A stretch of 64,000 nucleotides of DNA from Sphingobacteriales bacterium (lineage in GTDB: Bacteria > Bacteroidota > Bacteroidia > Sphingobacteriales > Sphingobacteriaceae): contig JANXOD010000016.1 of assembly GCA_025353765.1 (NCBI GenBank), positions 186,001 to 250,000 on the forward strand. The letters run 5' to 3'. The notes under the pieces are model-generated. The model was given only the letters and a program-made list of their open reading frames with translations. It was not told the origin of the DNA and ran no database searches. Both the position numbers and the translations under genes were made by a program. Positions 36,437 to 45,654 of this stretch are shown one piece after another; position 1 is the stretch's first letter; every line of letters starts with the position of its first letter.

Positions 36437-37651
36437 CTACCTATTAGAAACAATTAACAAATCTAAATCTTTTGGTGGGATGTTAAACCGATCTGCCAGA
36501 TCTTGATTAGTCAATTGTCCTTGGTAAAGATAAATTGCATTGCGGACCCCCGGGCGTTCCCAAATTACGTTCATAATGCCCCCCATTTCACCAATATCTA
36601 ATAGAATAGGTGTAAAAATATTGGTTAAGGCATAGGTTGCTGTACGTGATACACGCGATGCAATATTTGGTACACAATAATGAATCACATCATGTTTACG
36701 GAAAGTTGGAACCGTATGATTGGTAACCTGCGAGGTTTCGAAACAACCTCCTTGATCAATACTTACGTCAATGATTATGGAATGAGCCTTCATCTTACTA
36801 ACCGTTTCTTCAGAAACTAAGCAAGGGCTGCGGCCATGATTGGCACGAATAGCTCCAATAGCTACATCGCAACTGCACAGAGCTTTTTCTAATACATTAG
36901 GCTGTATAACTGAAGTAAAAACGCGACTGCCAATATTATTTTGTAATCTGCGAAGGCGGAAGATAGAACTGTCAAAAACTTTTACTTCTGCACCAAGGGC
37001 AATTGCCGTCCGGGCTGCATATTCACCCACGGTTCCGGCTCCTAAAATAACAATTTCTGTAGGTGGAACACCTGTAATACCACCTAACATTAATCCTTTA
37101 CCTTCAAAAACATTACTTAAATATTCAGCTGCAATAAGTACAGAGGTTGCTCCAACAATCTCACTCATCGCTCTAACCACACTTAGTATATTTCCTTCAT
37201 CACGTAAGTATTCGAAAGAAAGAGCAGTAATTTTTTTCTTCATTAAAGAATGAATAAACTCTACCTTCATCGTTGCCATTTGCAGGGTTGAGAAAAGAAC
37301 CTGGCCCATTTTCATCATCTCAATTTCATCTTCTGTAGGTGGAGCTATCTTGATGATCAGATCAGCCTGATACACCACTTTCTTGTCGTAAACAATTTTA
37401 GCACCCTGCTCACTATAATCTGTATCAGTAAAATTTGCAGCAACTCCGGCACCGGCTTCAATAATTACCTCATGTCCATTATTAACCAATAAGGCTACAG
37501 AAAACGGAGTTAAAGCAATACGATTCTCCTGAAAAGAGGTTTCTTTTGGGATGCCAATATAAAGACTATTTTTCTTGCTTTTTATTTCCTGCATTGCTTC
37601 TTGCGGCTGCATAAGCGCCTGTTTAGCAATATCAGCTATTCTACTCATCAT
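36437..37651 (-). CDS. ald: Alanine dehydrogenase family protein
   Basis: This is a 404-residue NAD-dependent enzyme of the alanine dehydrogenase/PNT family. The N-terminal domain begins YIGIPKETSFQENRIALTP. The Rossmann domain is GITGVPPTEIVILGAGTVGE ... VKVFDSSIFRLRRLQ. The C-terminal part VDVSIDQGGCFETS ... YCVPNIASRVSRTATYALTN is typical. It reversibly converts alanine to pyruvate and ammonia. The N-terminal ~30 residues are a family-like extension. It is followed by nothing on this strand; tsaE lies 62 bases upstream. Confidence 0.85.
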   Translation of the reverse strand: MMSRIADIAKQALMQPQEAMQEIKSKKNSLYIGIPKETSFQENRIALTPFSVALLVNNGHEVIIEAGAGVAANFTDTDYSEQGAKIVYDKKVVYQADLIIKIAPPTEDEIEMMKMGQVLFSTLQMATMKVEFIHSLMKKKITALSFEYLRDEGNILSVVRAMSEIVGATSVLIAAEYLSNVFEGKGLMLGGITGVPPTEIVILGAGTVGEYAARTAIALGAEVKVFDSSIFRLRRLQNNIGSRVFTSVIQPNVLEKALCSCDVAIGAIRANHGRSPCLVSEETVSKMKAHSIIIDVSIDQGGCFETSQVTNHTVPTFRKHDVIHYCVPNIASRVSRTATYALTNIFTPILLDIGEMGGIMNVIWERPGVRNAIYLYQGQLTNQDLADRFNIPPKDLDLLIVSNR

Positions 37652-37713
37652 ATATTTTGCGGTAAGTCTTTGAAGTTACGAATTTTAAAAACTGATTTAA
37701 GCTAAAAATAGAA

Positions 37714-38139
37714 TTATTGATTTTTAATTATCTGGGCAGTTATTAGTCTTTTTGTATCCCCAATAGCTCTTAGTTTTATTTTTACATATTTTTCCGGCCA
37801 TAAATTTTCAATTTTTTCCGGCCATTCTATAAAACAATAACTATCTGAATATAGATATTCTTCAAAACCCAGATCGAGAGCTTCGGTTTCGTTTTTTATT
37901 CGATAAAAATCAAAATGAAAAATTTTCCCATTTGGGCAAATATATTCATTTACAATAGAATAAGTTGGACTTGAAATAGAATCAACAATACCTAATTGCT
38001 GACAGATCGATTTAATAAAAGTGGTTTTCCCTGCACCCATATCACCAAAAAATAAGAATACTTTTTCAGGAGATGCCAACCTTAAAAGATCTGCCGCAAC
38101 TGCATGTAACTCATTCAGACTATTAACCTCGTAATCCAT
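37714..38139 (-). CDS. tsaE: tRNA threonylcarbamoyladenosine biosynthesis ATPase
   Basis: This 141-residue ATPase is the third component of the TsaB-TsaD-TsaE complex that makes t6A on tRNA. The P-loop FFGDMGAGKTTFIKSIC, the ISSPTYSIVNEY segment, HFDFYRI and the CFIEWPEKIE motif are the family set. Length and layout are normal. It may share a transcript with ald. Confidence 0.93.
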   Translation of the reverse strand: MDYEVNSLNELHAVAADLLRLASPEKVFLFFGDMGAGKTTFIKSICQQLGIVDSISSPTYSIVNEYICPNGKIFHFDFYRIKNETEALDLGFEEYLYSDSYCFIEWPEKIENLWPEKYVKIKLRAIGDTKRLITAQIIKNQ

Positions 38140-38211
38140 TATACAAAAATAGTTTTTTTGTTGTTATGGAGATTAGGGTAAAAAATCGGACTGAGGTTGT
38201 AAATTCTGTTA

Positions 38212-38850
38212 TTAATTTTGCTGCGCACGCCAGACTAAAGCACCCAGAAATACTCCAATTACCGGTGCTAATAAATAAATCCACAGCGTATGGATATTGC
38301 CCGAAACTATTGCAGGTGCTAAACTTCTTGCCGGATTCATGGATGCGCCGCTAATTGGCCCGGCAAACATCGCCTCTAACAAAACGGTTGAACCGATAGC
38401 AATTCCTGCCATTACTCCAACTTCTTTGGAGCCTTGTGAGGTAGATAAAATAACGAGCATTAAAAGAAAGGTCAAAATAATTTCTAAAACGAAAGATTGT
38501 AAAACGGAGCCAGCAGGGATAGTTGCACCTAAATTTATATTGTCCGGAAACAAAAACTTCAGTATTCCTGTGGCTAAAAATGCTCCAATAATTTGTGATA
38601 AGATGTAAGGAAATATATCTTTTTTGTTAAAAAGCTTAGCCGCCCAAAAACCAATAGTTACCGCAGGGTTAAAGTGTGCACCTGATGAACTGCCAAAACT
38701 GTAGATCATGGCTGTAACGATAAGGCCGAATGTAATTGCAATGCCTGCATTACCAATTTCTCCATGGCTTTGCTGATTGATAATAATAGAACCCGTCCCG
38801 CAAAAAACCAACGCAAAAGTTCCTATCAATTCTGCAGCATATCGTTTCAT
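38212..38850 (-). CDS. Aquaporin (MIP family) in an arsenic operon, AqpS-like
   Basis: This 212-residue MIP channel has six spans and both NPA boxes: HFNPAVTIGFW (about residues 60-70) and ASMNPARSLAPAI (about 167-179). Together with arsC (overlap of four bases) it forms an arsenic operon in which no arsB or acr3 pump is present. This arrangement is known from Sinorhizobium meliloti aqpS-arsC, where the channel lets arsenite flow out after arsenate reduction. The same job is inferred here. It could alternatively be a glycerol or water channel, but the gene order speaks against that. Confidence 0.88.
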   Translation of the reverse strand: MKRYAAELIGTFALVFCGTGSIIINQQSHGEIGNAGIAITFGLIVTAMIYSFGSSSGAHFNPAVTIGFWAAKLFNKKDIFPYILSQIIGAFLATGILKFLFPDNINLGATIPAGSVLQSFVLEIILTFLLMLVILSTSQGSKEVGVMAGIAIGSTVLLEAMFAGPISGASMNPARSLAPAIVSGNIHTLWIYLLAPVIGVFLGALVWRAQQN

Positions 38851-39260
38851 AAATTGTCGGCAATAAATTTCTTTGAATAGATTTTTATCTCTTTTCTAAC
38901 TTCACGAAACAGCTTCATAATTTCCTCTTCTGTTCCCTTTGCTTTTGCAGGGTCTGTGAAATTATGATGCAATTTTTTCGCCCAAGTTGGAAAATATGGG
39001 CAGTTTTCTTGAGCATTATCACAAACTGTAATTACAAAGTCAAAATCAATGGTTGAATATTCATCAACATTATTAGAAGTATAATTTAAAATATCAATTC
39101 CATCTTCTTTCATAGTGAGAATTGCTCTTGGATTTACTCCATGAGCTTCAATTCCTGCACTATAAATTTCTGCTTTCTCTCTGGCAAAATATCGCAAATA
39201 CCCCTCTGCTATCTGGCTTCTACAACTATTGCCGGTGCATAACACAAGTATCTTCTTCAT
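38847..39260 (-). CDS. arsC: Arsenate reductase, low-molecular-weight phosphatase type
   Basis: This 137-residue reductase is of the thioredoxin-coupled LMW-PTPase family. The P-loop LVLCTGNSCRSQIAEG carries the first catalytic Cys (CTGNSCR). VITVCDNAQENCPYFP carries the two downstream cysteines of the relay. It converts arsenate to arsenite, which the aquaporin can then release. It overlaps the aquaporin start by four bases and starts one base after the DUF6428 gene, so the operon is tight. Confidence 0.93.
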   Translation of the reverse strand: MKKILVLCTGNSCRSQIAEGYLRYFAREKAEIYSAGIEAHGVNPRAILTMKEDGIDILNYTSNNVDEYSTIDFDFVITVCDNAQENCPYFPTWAKKLHHNFTDPAKAKGTEEEIMKLFREVRKEIKIYSKKFIADNL

Positions 39261-39261
39261 C

Positions 39262-39729
39262 TTAACAAAAATTCCCTTCTGGTGTGCGGTTATTTTGTTT
39301 TGTAATATCTCCTGTTTTTACTTTCGATTTTTCGGGTGGAATGCCGCAACTGTCTTGTGCCAAGCAGGTCGTAGCTGTAGTAAGTAAAACGAAGTTTTTG
39401 CCATTGAAGTCCAAATTAAATTTACCGATAGTTTCACCTTGATATTCTACTTCAATTTCAGCATCTTCTATCCCTAATTTTTCTTCAGAAAGTTTAATGA
39501 TGCTGAGCAACCTTGCAGGTTTCAAACGATGTTTAAAATCGTTAGCATCCCAAAGTTGAAAGTTTACTTTTTTCTCTGTTCGGACAATGCCGCCGCAATC
39601 GATAAAGTGTTTTATTATCATTCCAATTTCAGTAACATGGAAATGTTCGGGTACAAACACTCCATTTTCTAGTGCAAAAGCTACATTTTCTAATGTAGGT
39701 AAGATATTTTTGATTTCGGATAGTTTCAT
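39262..39729 (-). CDS. DUF6428 family protein of the arsenic operon
   Basis: This 155-residue protein matches DUF6428 (MKLSEIKNILPTLENVAFAL, FVPEHFHVTEIGMIIKHFIDCGG, HRLKPARLLSIIKL), often found in Bacteroidetes arsenic operons next to arsR and arsC. TTCLAQDSCGIPPEK and a C-terminal FC provide thiols that could bind arsenite, an inference. It lies between arsR (18 bases) and arsC (1 base). Its biochemical function is not established. Confidence 0.82.
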   Translation of the reverse strand: MKLSEIKNILPTLENVAFALENGVFVPEHFHVTEIGMIIKHFIDCGGIVRTEKKVNFQLWDANDFKHRLKPARLLSIIKLSEEKLGIEDAEIEVEYQGETIGKFNLDFNGKNFVLLTTATTCLAQDSCGIPPEKSKVKTGDITKQNNRTPEGNFC

Positions 39730-39747
39730 TTTTAATTGACTTTATGA

Positions 39748-40080
39748 TTAACAACAATTATTTTTTTTCTGACTTAATCGGGTCGAAATGTGTGCAAAAT
39801 AGTTTTGCATTTGGTCCAGAGCTTTTTCGTCAATACAATAACAAATCGCATTACCTTCTATGTTCCCTTTTATCAGTCCGGCATTTTTAAGTTCCTTTAA
39901 ATGTTGAGAAACGGTAGGTTGTGCTAAAGGCAATTCATTGACAATATCACCACAAATGCAGGCATCTGCTTCAAGTAAATAATCCATAATAGCAACTCTT
40001 GCAGGATGTCCCAAGGCTTTTGCAAGGATTGCAATGGCATTTTGCTGATCTGTAAAATGTTCTGTTTTTGAAGCTCCCAT
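39748..40080 (-). CDS. arsR: ArsR-family arsenic-responsive repressor
   Basis: This is a 110-residue winged-helix repressor counted from the ATG at 40080 (MGASKTEHFTDQQN). The upstream ATG at 40098 would overlap a perfect palindrome that is probably the operator, so 40080 is preferred. ALGHPARVAIMDYLLEADACICGDIVNELP holds the CxC metal site (CIC), matching the ELCVCDL motif of E. coli ArsR. QPTVSQHLKELKNAGLI is the recognition helix. A CC pair at the end may add ligands. It should repress the arsR-DUF6428-arsC-aquaporin operon until arsenite binds. Confidence 0.9.
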   Translation of the reverse strand: MGASKTEHFTDQQNAIAILAKALGHPARVAIMDYLLEADACICGDIVNELPLAQPTVSQHLKELKNAGLIKGNIEGNAICYCIDEKALDQMQNYFAHISTRLSQKKNNCC

Positions 40081-40096
40081 TATTTTGATAATTATC

Positions 40097-40108
40097 ATAT
40101 TGCAATAT
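40097..40108. promoter_or_regulatory. Candidate ArsR operator
   Basis: ATATTGCAATAT is a perfect 12-base palindrome 17-28 bases upstream of the arsR ATG at 40080. Dyad, AT-rich operators at this place are usual for ArsR/SmtB repressors. Nothing else nearby needs it. Confidence 0.55.
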
Positions 40109-40155
40109 TACGATAAATAATTACATAAAAAACTATTACCACAGGAATATTAAAT

Positions 40156-41709
40156 TTATCGTGGACTATAAGTTACATACGGAACAATCATTTCTTCTAA
40201 TGAAATACCACCATGCTGAAAAGTTTCATTAAAATAATTTACAAACTGATTATAGTTGTTTGGATAAACAAAATAACCGTCCTCTTTAGCGAAGATGTAA
40301 CTGGAACTCATGTGTAATTTAGGGAGCATGGCATCCTGCGGATTTTTAATCTGAAATACATCTTTTGAAATAAAATTCAGGTTTTTACCTTGCTTATACC
40401 GCAAATTGCTGTTTGTATTTCTATCACCAATTACTTTGCTCGGACTTTTAACCCGTATAGTACCATGATCGGTAGTAATAATAAGTTTAATATTTTTCTG
40501 GGATAATTTTTTAAGGGCTTCTAATAAAGGGGAATGTTCAAACCAGGATAATGTGAGTGAGCGATAAGCTGCTTCATCATTTGCCAGTTCGCGTATCATG
40601 GCCATATCTGTACGGGCATGCGAGAGCATATCTACAAAATTGTAAACAATCACATTCAGATCATTTCCCATCAGGTTGTTTATATTTTCAGTAATATCTT
40701 TACCTTGTTCAAAGGTGAGTACTTTATGGTAAGAATATTTGCACTCTTTTCGGTATATCCGTTGAATCTGGTCTGCTAAAAATTTTTCCTCAAATAAATT
40801 TTTCCCGCCTTCATCTTCATCATTTTGCCACATATCCGGAAAGCGTTTTTCCATTTCGGACGGCATTAAGCCGGAGAAAATCGCATTGCGGGCATATTGT
40901 GTTGCTGTGGGTAAAATGCTGTAATAATTATCTTCCTCATCCACCCGATAGTAATCCGTTAAAATAGAATTGATCATTTTCCATTGATCATACCGTAAAT
41001 TATCAATCAGGATAAAGAATGTAGGTTTATTAGCTTCCATCGATGGGAAAACCTTCTTTTTAAATAATTGATTAGAGGTTATAGGCCCTGATTCAGGATT
41101 TTTAAACCAACTCACATAATTTTTTTCTATGAATTTGGAAAACTGAACATTAGCTTCAGATTTTTGCATGGTTAAAATCTCATGCATGCCGGCATCCTCC
41201 AGTTTCTCCAGCGAAAGCTCCCAAAACACTAATTTTTTATAAACATCAGCCCATTCGGAAAAACTCAAATTTTCATTAAGCGTCATTCCAAGTGTGCGGA
41301 AATCTTGCTGATAAGCCATGGATGTTTTTTCATTCACCAAACGCTTATTATCTATCAGTTTTTTGATGGTTAATAGAATTTGTTTGGGATTAACGGGCTT
41401 AATCAAATAGTCATCTATTTTAAAACCGATAGCATCTTCCATTAAATACTCTTCTTCATTTTTAGTGATGAGTACAATGGGCACATCCGGATTACCTGCT
41501 TTTATTTGCGCCAGAGTTTCCAACCCTGTTAAACCAGGCATATTTTCATCCAGAAAAACGATATCAAAATTTTCTTTTTTAAAACATTCTAAAGCATCAT
41601 TACCGTTAGTAACGGTTTTTACTTTATACCCTTTTTCATTTAGAAATAAAATATGTGGTTTTAACAGATCAATTTCATCATCTGCCCATAAAATGTTGGT
41701 TTCTTGCAT
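40156..41709 (-). CDS. porX: PorX-like response regulator/PglZ-domain protein
   Basis: This 517-residue protein pairs an N-terminal receiver domain (1-120; phospho-acceptor Asp54 in FDIVFLDENMPGL, Lys103 region IDDYLIKPVNPKQI) with a C-terminal PglZ/alkaline-phosphatase-superfamily domain (PTFFILIDNLRYDQW ... LPTATQYARNAIFSGLMP ... IVYNFVDMLSHARTD ... LIITTDHGTIRV). This fusion is PorX, which with the kinase PorY controls type IX secretion genes in Porphyromonas and relatives. PorX of P. gingivalis also hydrolyses oligonucleotides. The T9SS cargo genes in this window are plausible targets. porY is not seen nearby. Confidence 0.93.
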   Translation of the reverse strand: MQETNILWADDEIDLLKPHILFLNEKGYKVKTVTNGNDALECFKKENFDIVFLDENMPGLTGLETLAQIKAGNPDVPIVLITKNEEEYLMEDAIGFKIDDYLIKPVNPKQILLTIKKLIDNKRLVNEKTSMAYQQDFRTLGMTLNENLSFSEWADVYKKLVFWELSLEKLEDAGMHEILTMQKSEANVQFSKFIEKNYVSWFKNPESGPITSNQLFKKKVFPSMEANKPTFFILIDNLRYDQWKMINSILTDYYRVDEEDNYYSILPTATQYARNAIFSGLMPSEMEKRFPDMWQNDEDEGGKNLFEEKFLADQIQRIYRKECKYSYHKVLTFEQGKDITENINNLMGNDLNVIVYNFVDMLSHARTDMAMIRELANDEAAYRSLTLSWFEHSPLLEALKKLSQKNIKLIITTDHGTIRVKSPSKVIGDRNTNSNLRYKQGKNLNFISKDVFQIKNPQDAMLPKLHMSSSYIFAKEDGYFVYPNNYNQFVNYFNETFQHGGISLEEMIVPYVTYSPR

Positions 41710-41852
41710 TTTGTATTTAATTACTGATTTAACATAGTTAGATTAATAGGAACGGTTATTTTTACATAATAATGTACGCACTATACGTTTTATAACGCAA
41801 ATCTTTTTTGTATCATTTAAATTAACAACTTTTGTGCCTCAATAGTCGCATT

Positions 41853-43088
41853 TTGAATAAGAAAAAAATAATTAATGATCCTGTTTATGGATTTATAACC
41901 ATACCATCAGAACTGATCTTCGATTTAATCCAGCATCCTTATGTTCAGCGTATGCGATACATTAAACAATTGGGTATGACTCATTTGGTTTATCCGGGTG
42001 CATTACATACACGTTTCCATCATGCAATAGGTGCTATGCATTTGATGGGCATGGCTATAGAAACACTTCGAAGCAAGGGTCATACTATTTCTTATCAGGA
42101 AGAAGAGGCTGTAACCATTGCCATTTTACTACACGATATAGGACATGGGCCATTTTCTCATGCACTAGAGCATACCATTGTAGAAGGCATTTCACATGAG
42201 CAAATATCAAAATTGCTTATGGATAATTTAAACCGGCAGTTTGATGGTAAGCTAGAAATGGCTCTTGATATTTTTAACAAACGATACCCTAAAAAATTTC
42301 TTCATCAGCTCGTTTCAGGTCAGCTGGATATAGACCGGATGGATTACCTTAACCGAGATAGTTTTTTCACAGGAGTATCAGAAGGTGTGATCAGTTTTGA
42401 CCGCATTATAAAAATGATTGATGTAAATGATGATCAATTAGTGGTAGAAGAAAAGGGTATTTATTCTATTGAAAATTTTTTGATTTCCAGAAGGTTAATG
42501 TACTGGCAGGTTTATTTACATAAAACAGTAATTGCCGCAGAGCAAATGCTGGTTAAGATTTTGGAACGAGCAAAAGAACTTTCATCTACTGGTAAAGAAT
42601 TGTTTGCAACACCTTGTTTTGCTCATTTTTTAAATAATTCTATATCCTATGAAGATTTTCGCCGGAATCCCGATCATTTAGAAATGTTTTCAAAATTAGA
42701 TGATAATGATATATTTACATCCATTAAGGTTTGGGCAGGAGATGATGATCTGATTTTATCTACATTATGTCAACATTTAATTGATAGAAACCTGTATCAG
42801 GTAGAAATTACGAATGATCCGCCATCTTTAAATAAAATTAATGATCTTGCAGATAAAGCAACCGATGAATTTGAAATAAATGAAGACGATACTTCTTATT
42901 TTGTATTCACGGATACCATAAGAAACGACGCCTACCATATTGGCAGTGGTAGTATACAGATCCTCATGAAAGATGGTACAATCCAGGATATAACCGTGGC
43001 TTCAGACAATTCAAATTTAGAAGCTTTGGCACAAACAGTAAAAAAATATATACTCTGCTATTTAAAAGAGTTGAAGTTTTCTAATTAA
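41853..43088 (+). CDS. HD-domain phosphohydrolase, dNTPase-like; TTG start
   Basis: This is a 411-residue HD-superfamily protein similar to dGTPase-like and SAMHD1-like hydrolases. RFHHAIGAMHLMG gives the first His, IAILLHDIGHGPFSHALEH the HD pair and YLNRDSFF/ISGQLDIDRMDYL the distal Asp region. There is no ATG in frame before residue 36, yet the family sequence begins about LNKKKIINDPVYGFI, so a TTG start at 41853 is chosen. The earlier in-frame TTG at 41832 is less likely because it adds residues that do not look like the family. Nucleotide substrate is unproven. Confidence 0.85.
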   Translation: MNKKKIINDPVYGFITIPSELIFDLIQHPYVQRMRYIKQLGMTHLVYPGALHTRFHHAIGAMHLMGMAIETLRSKGHTISYQEEEAVTIAILLHDIGHGPFSHALEHTIVEGISHEQISKLLMDNLNRQFDGKLEMALDIFNKRYPKKFLHQLVSGQLDIDRMDYLNRDSFFTGVSEGVISFDRIIKMIDVNDDQLVVEEKGIYSIENFLISRRLMYWQVYLHKTVIAAEQMLVKILERAKELSSTGKELFATPCFAHFLNNSISYEDFRRNPDHLEMFSKLDDNDIFTSIKVWAGDDDLILSTLCQHLIDRNLYQVEITNDPPSLNKINDLADKATDEFEINEDDTSYFVFTDTIRNDAYHIGSGSIQILMKDGTIQDITVASDNSNLEALAQTVKKYILCYLKELKFSN

Positions 43089-43161
43089 AACGCGCTATAA
43101 AAACCAATATGCTAATATGTATAAAATTTGTTCGTTAACTATTAACACCTAAATTAGCCGA

Positions 43162-44214
43162 ATGCAATTAACTGCGCATCAGATTGGAATTTTATTGAAT
43201 GGAACCGTAGAAGGTAACCCGGATGTGTCGGTAAATAAGCTGGCTAAAATTGAGGAAGCTCAGACTGGCTCGCTTTCCTTTCTTGCAAATCCGCGATATG
43301 AGCAATACCTGTATGATACACAGGCTTCTATTATCGTAATTAATAACGATTTTATTTTAAGCGGGCCTGTAAGTGCGACGCTGATACGGGTAAAAGATGC
43401 ATATAGTGCCTTTTCAATATTACTGGAAAAATACAATACCGTCAAACTTGATAAAAGTGGAATAGAAGAGCCATCATTTATTCATCCCACAGCAAAAATT
43501 GGTAAAAATGTATATATAGGTGCTTTTGCATACATTGGATCCAATGTAACTATCGGAGATAATTCCAAAATTTATCCTCAGGCCTATTTGGGCGATAATG
43601 TAGTAATCGGGGATGATTGCACTATTTTTTCGGGTGTTAAAATATATTTTGACTGTATTTTGGGTAATCATGTAATTGTTCACTCCAGTACGGTTATTGG
43701 AAGTGATGGTTTTGGCTTTGCTCCTCAAAAAGATGGAAGTTATACCAAGGTAAGTCAGATAGGAAACGTACTTATTGAAGATTATGTAGAAATAGGATCA
43801 AATACATCTATTGACAGGGCTACAATGGGTTCGACCATTATCCGCAAGGGTGTTAAATTAGACAATCTTATTCAGCTTGCCCATAATGTAGAAATAGGAA
43901 AAAATACCGTTATTGCATCTCAAACCGGCATTTCCGGAAGTGCTAAAATAGGCGAAAATTCCATAATCGGTGGTCAGGTAGGTATAGTAGGCCATATATC
44001 TATAGCCAAAGGATCACAAATTCAGGCAAAATCCGGTATCGGCCGATCTATAGAAGAAGAAGGACAGAAATGGGCCGGAGCACCCGCTACCAGCTATAAT
44101 AATCACATGAGAGCACAGGTTGTTTTTCAACGTTTACCAGAATTAGAACGCAAAATCGAAGAACTTTCCCGCAAACTTGATGAAATGAATAATAAAGGAG
44201 ATATCAAAATCTGA
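43162..44214 (+). CDS. lpxD: UDP-3-O-acylglucosamine N-acyltransferase
   Basis: This 350-residue acyltransferase makes lipid A. The N-terminal uridine-binding domain (1-100) precedes a left-handed beta-helix of hexapeptide repeats ([14 protein letters not shown] ... IGDNSKI). [16 protein letters not shown] holds the catalytic His. It starts a run lpxD, lpxC-fabZ, lpxA with small gaps (24 bases to the next gene), the usual Bacteroidetes order. The extreme C-terminus is a charged helix. Confidence 0.96.
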   Translation: MQLTAHQIGILLNGTVEGNPDVSVNKLAKIEEAQTGSLSFLANPRYEQYLYDTQASIIVINNDFILSGPVSATLIRVKDAYSAFSILLEKYNTVKLDKSGIEEPSFIHPTAKIGKNVYIGAFAYIGSNVTIGDNSKIYPQAYLGDNVVIGDDCTIFSGVKIYFDCILGNHVIVHSSTVIGSDGFGFAPQKDGSYTKVSQIGNVLIEDYVEIGSNTSIDRATMGSTIIRKGVKLDNLIQLAHNVEIGKNTVIASQTGISGSAKIGENSIIGGQVGIVGHISIAKGSQIQAKSGIGRSIEEEGQKWAGAPATSYNNHMRAQVVFQRLPELERKIEELSRKLDEMNNKGDIKI

Positions 44215-44238
44215 TCAAAACTCCTACTCGGAAATAGT

Positions 44239-45654
44239 ATGAATATAAAACAAAGAACCATTAAATCTGCCGTATCTGTTTCTGGTGCCGGTCTTCATAC
44301 CGGGCAGCCGGTTACCATGACCTTTAAACCTGCACCGGAAAATCACGGCTATAAGTTTCAACGTGTAGATCTTCCAGGCAGACCCATAGTGGATGCAGAT
44401 GTAGATAATGTAACAGATACCTCACGCGGAACAACAATTTCTCAAAATGGAGCCAGTGTAAGTACCATAGAACACGTTTTGGCGGGATTGGTGGGATTAG
44501 AAGTTGATAATATAATGATAGAACTCGATGGACCTGAAACCCCTATAATGGATGGGAGTTCTATTATGTTTATAGAAGCATTGGAAAAAGCAGGTTTTGA
44601 AGATCAGGAAGCTTATCGTGAGTATTATAATATTCCTTATAATATTCACTATTCAGAACCCGATCGTAAGGTGGAAATGGTGGCTATGCCATTAGATGAT
44701 GACTATCGGTTTACCTGCATGATTGATTATAATTCGCCGGTATTAGGCAGTCAGCATGCGGCAATTACAAACCTGTCTGAATTCAAGAAAGAAATTGCTT
44801 CTTGTCGCACGTTTTGCTTTTTACATGAGCTGGAAATGCTTTTAGAAAATAATTTGATTAAAGGCGGTGATTTAAATAATGCCATTGTAGTTGTAGATAA
44901 ACAAGTAAGTAAAGAAGAGTTAAAACATTTGGCTGTACTCTTTAACCGGGATGATATTGATGTAGCTAAAGAAGGAATATTAAATAATATAGAACTTCGC
45001 TATCAGAATGAACCAGCCCGACATAAGTTATTAGATATGATTGGCGATTTAGCCTTAGTTGGAGTTCCACTACGCGGACATATCATGGCCGCCCGTCCGG
45101 GTCATGCTGCTAATATTGCTTTTGCAAAAAAAATCAAAGCACAGATCAAAAAAGAAAAAATCAAAAAGAAGATTAAAATATACGATCCTACTGTAAAGCC
45201 ACTCTATGATATAGTTCAAATCATGGATATTTTACCCCATAGGCAGCCATTTTTATTTATTGATAAAATATTAGAGCTGTCAAAAACGCATGTAGTTGGC
45301 GTAAAAAACGTAACTATGAACGAAGAATTTTTCCGGGGTCATTTTCCAGGAGCACCGGTATTGCCTGGCGTTATTCAAATTGAAGCTATGGCACAAACAG
45401 GTGGAATTTTAGTTTTAAGTACCGTTCCAGATCCGCGTAATTACCTCACTTATTTTTTAAAGATTGATAATGTGCGTTTCAGGGCGCAGGTTTCACCGGG
45501 CGATACGATTGTATTTAGATGTGATTTAATGGAACCAATAAGACGAGGAATTGCTCAAATGAAGGGCGTTGGTATGGTTGGAGAAAAGGTGGTAGTTGAA
45601 GCCGAAATGATGGCACAAATTTCAAGAATTAAAGAAAGCGAGCCAACAGCATGA
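44239..45654 (+). CDS. lpxC/fabZ: Bifunctional LpxC deacetylase / FabZ dehydratase fusion
   Basis: This 471-residue fusion carries two lipid enzymes. Residues 1-310 are LpxC, the zinc deacetylase that commits to lipid A: STIEHVLAGLVG and HKLLDMIGDLALVG hold zinc ligands, with GPETPIMDGSS. Residues 320-470 are FabZ, the 3-hydroxyacyl-ACP dehydratase of fatty acid synthesis: MDILPHRQPFLFIDKIL with catalytic His and FRGHFPGAPVLPGVIQIEAMAQ with catalytic Glu. This fusion is typical of Bacteroidetes. It overlaps lpxA by four bases. Confidence 0.97.
   Translation: MNIKQRTIKSAVSVSGAGLHTGQPVTMTFKPAPENHGYKFQRVDLPGRPIVDADVDNVTDTSRGTTISQNGASVSTIEHVLAGLVGLEVDNIMIELDGPETPIMDGSSIMFIEALEKAGFEDQEAYREYYNIPYNIHYSEPDRKVEMVAMPLDDDYRFTCMIDYNSPVLGSQHAAITNLSEFKKEIASCRTFCFLHELEMLLENNLIKGGDLNNAIVVVDKQVSKEELKHLAVLFNRDDIDVAKEGILNNIELRYQNEPARHKLLDMIGDLALVGVPLRGHIMAARPGHAANIAFAKKIKAQIKKEKIKKKIKIYDPTVKPLYDIVQIMDILPHRQPFLFIDKILELSKTHVVGVKNVTMNEEFFRGHFPGAPVLPGVIQIEAMAQTGGILVLSTVPDPRNYLTYFLKIDNVRFRAQVSPGDTIVFRCDLMEPIRRGIAQMKGVGMVGEKVVVEAEMMAQISRIKESEPTA

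Noticed and set aside
36840-37253. Plus-strand frame of 137 codons inside ald
   Set aside because: Antisense shadow of a recognised enzyme; no homology evident.
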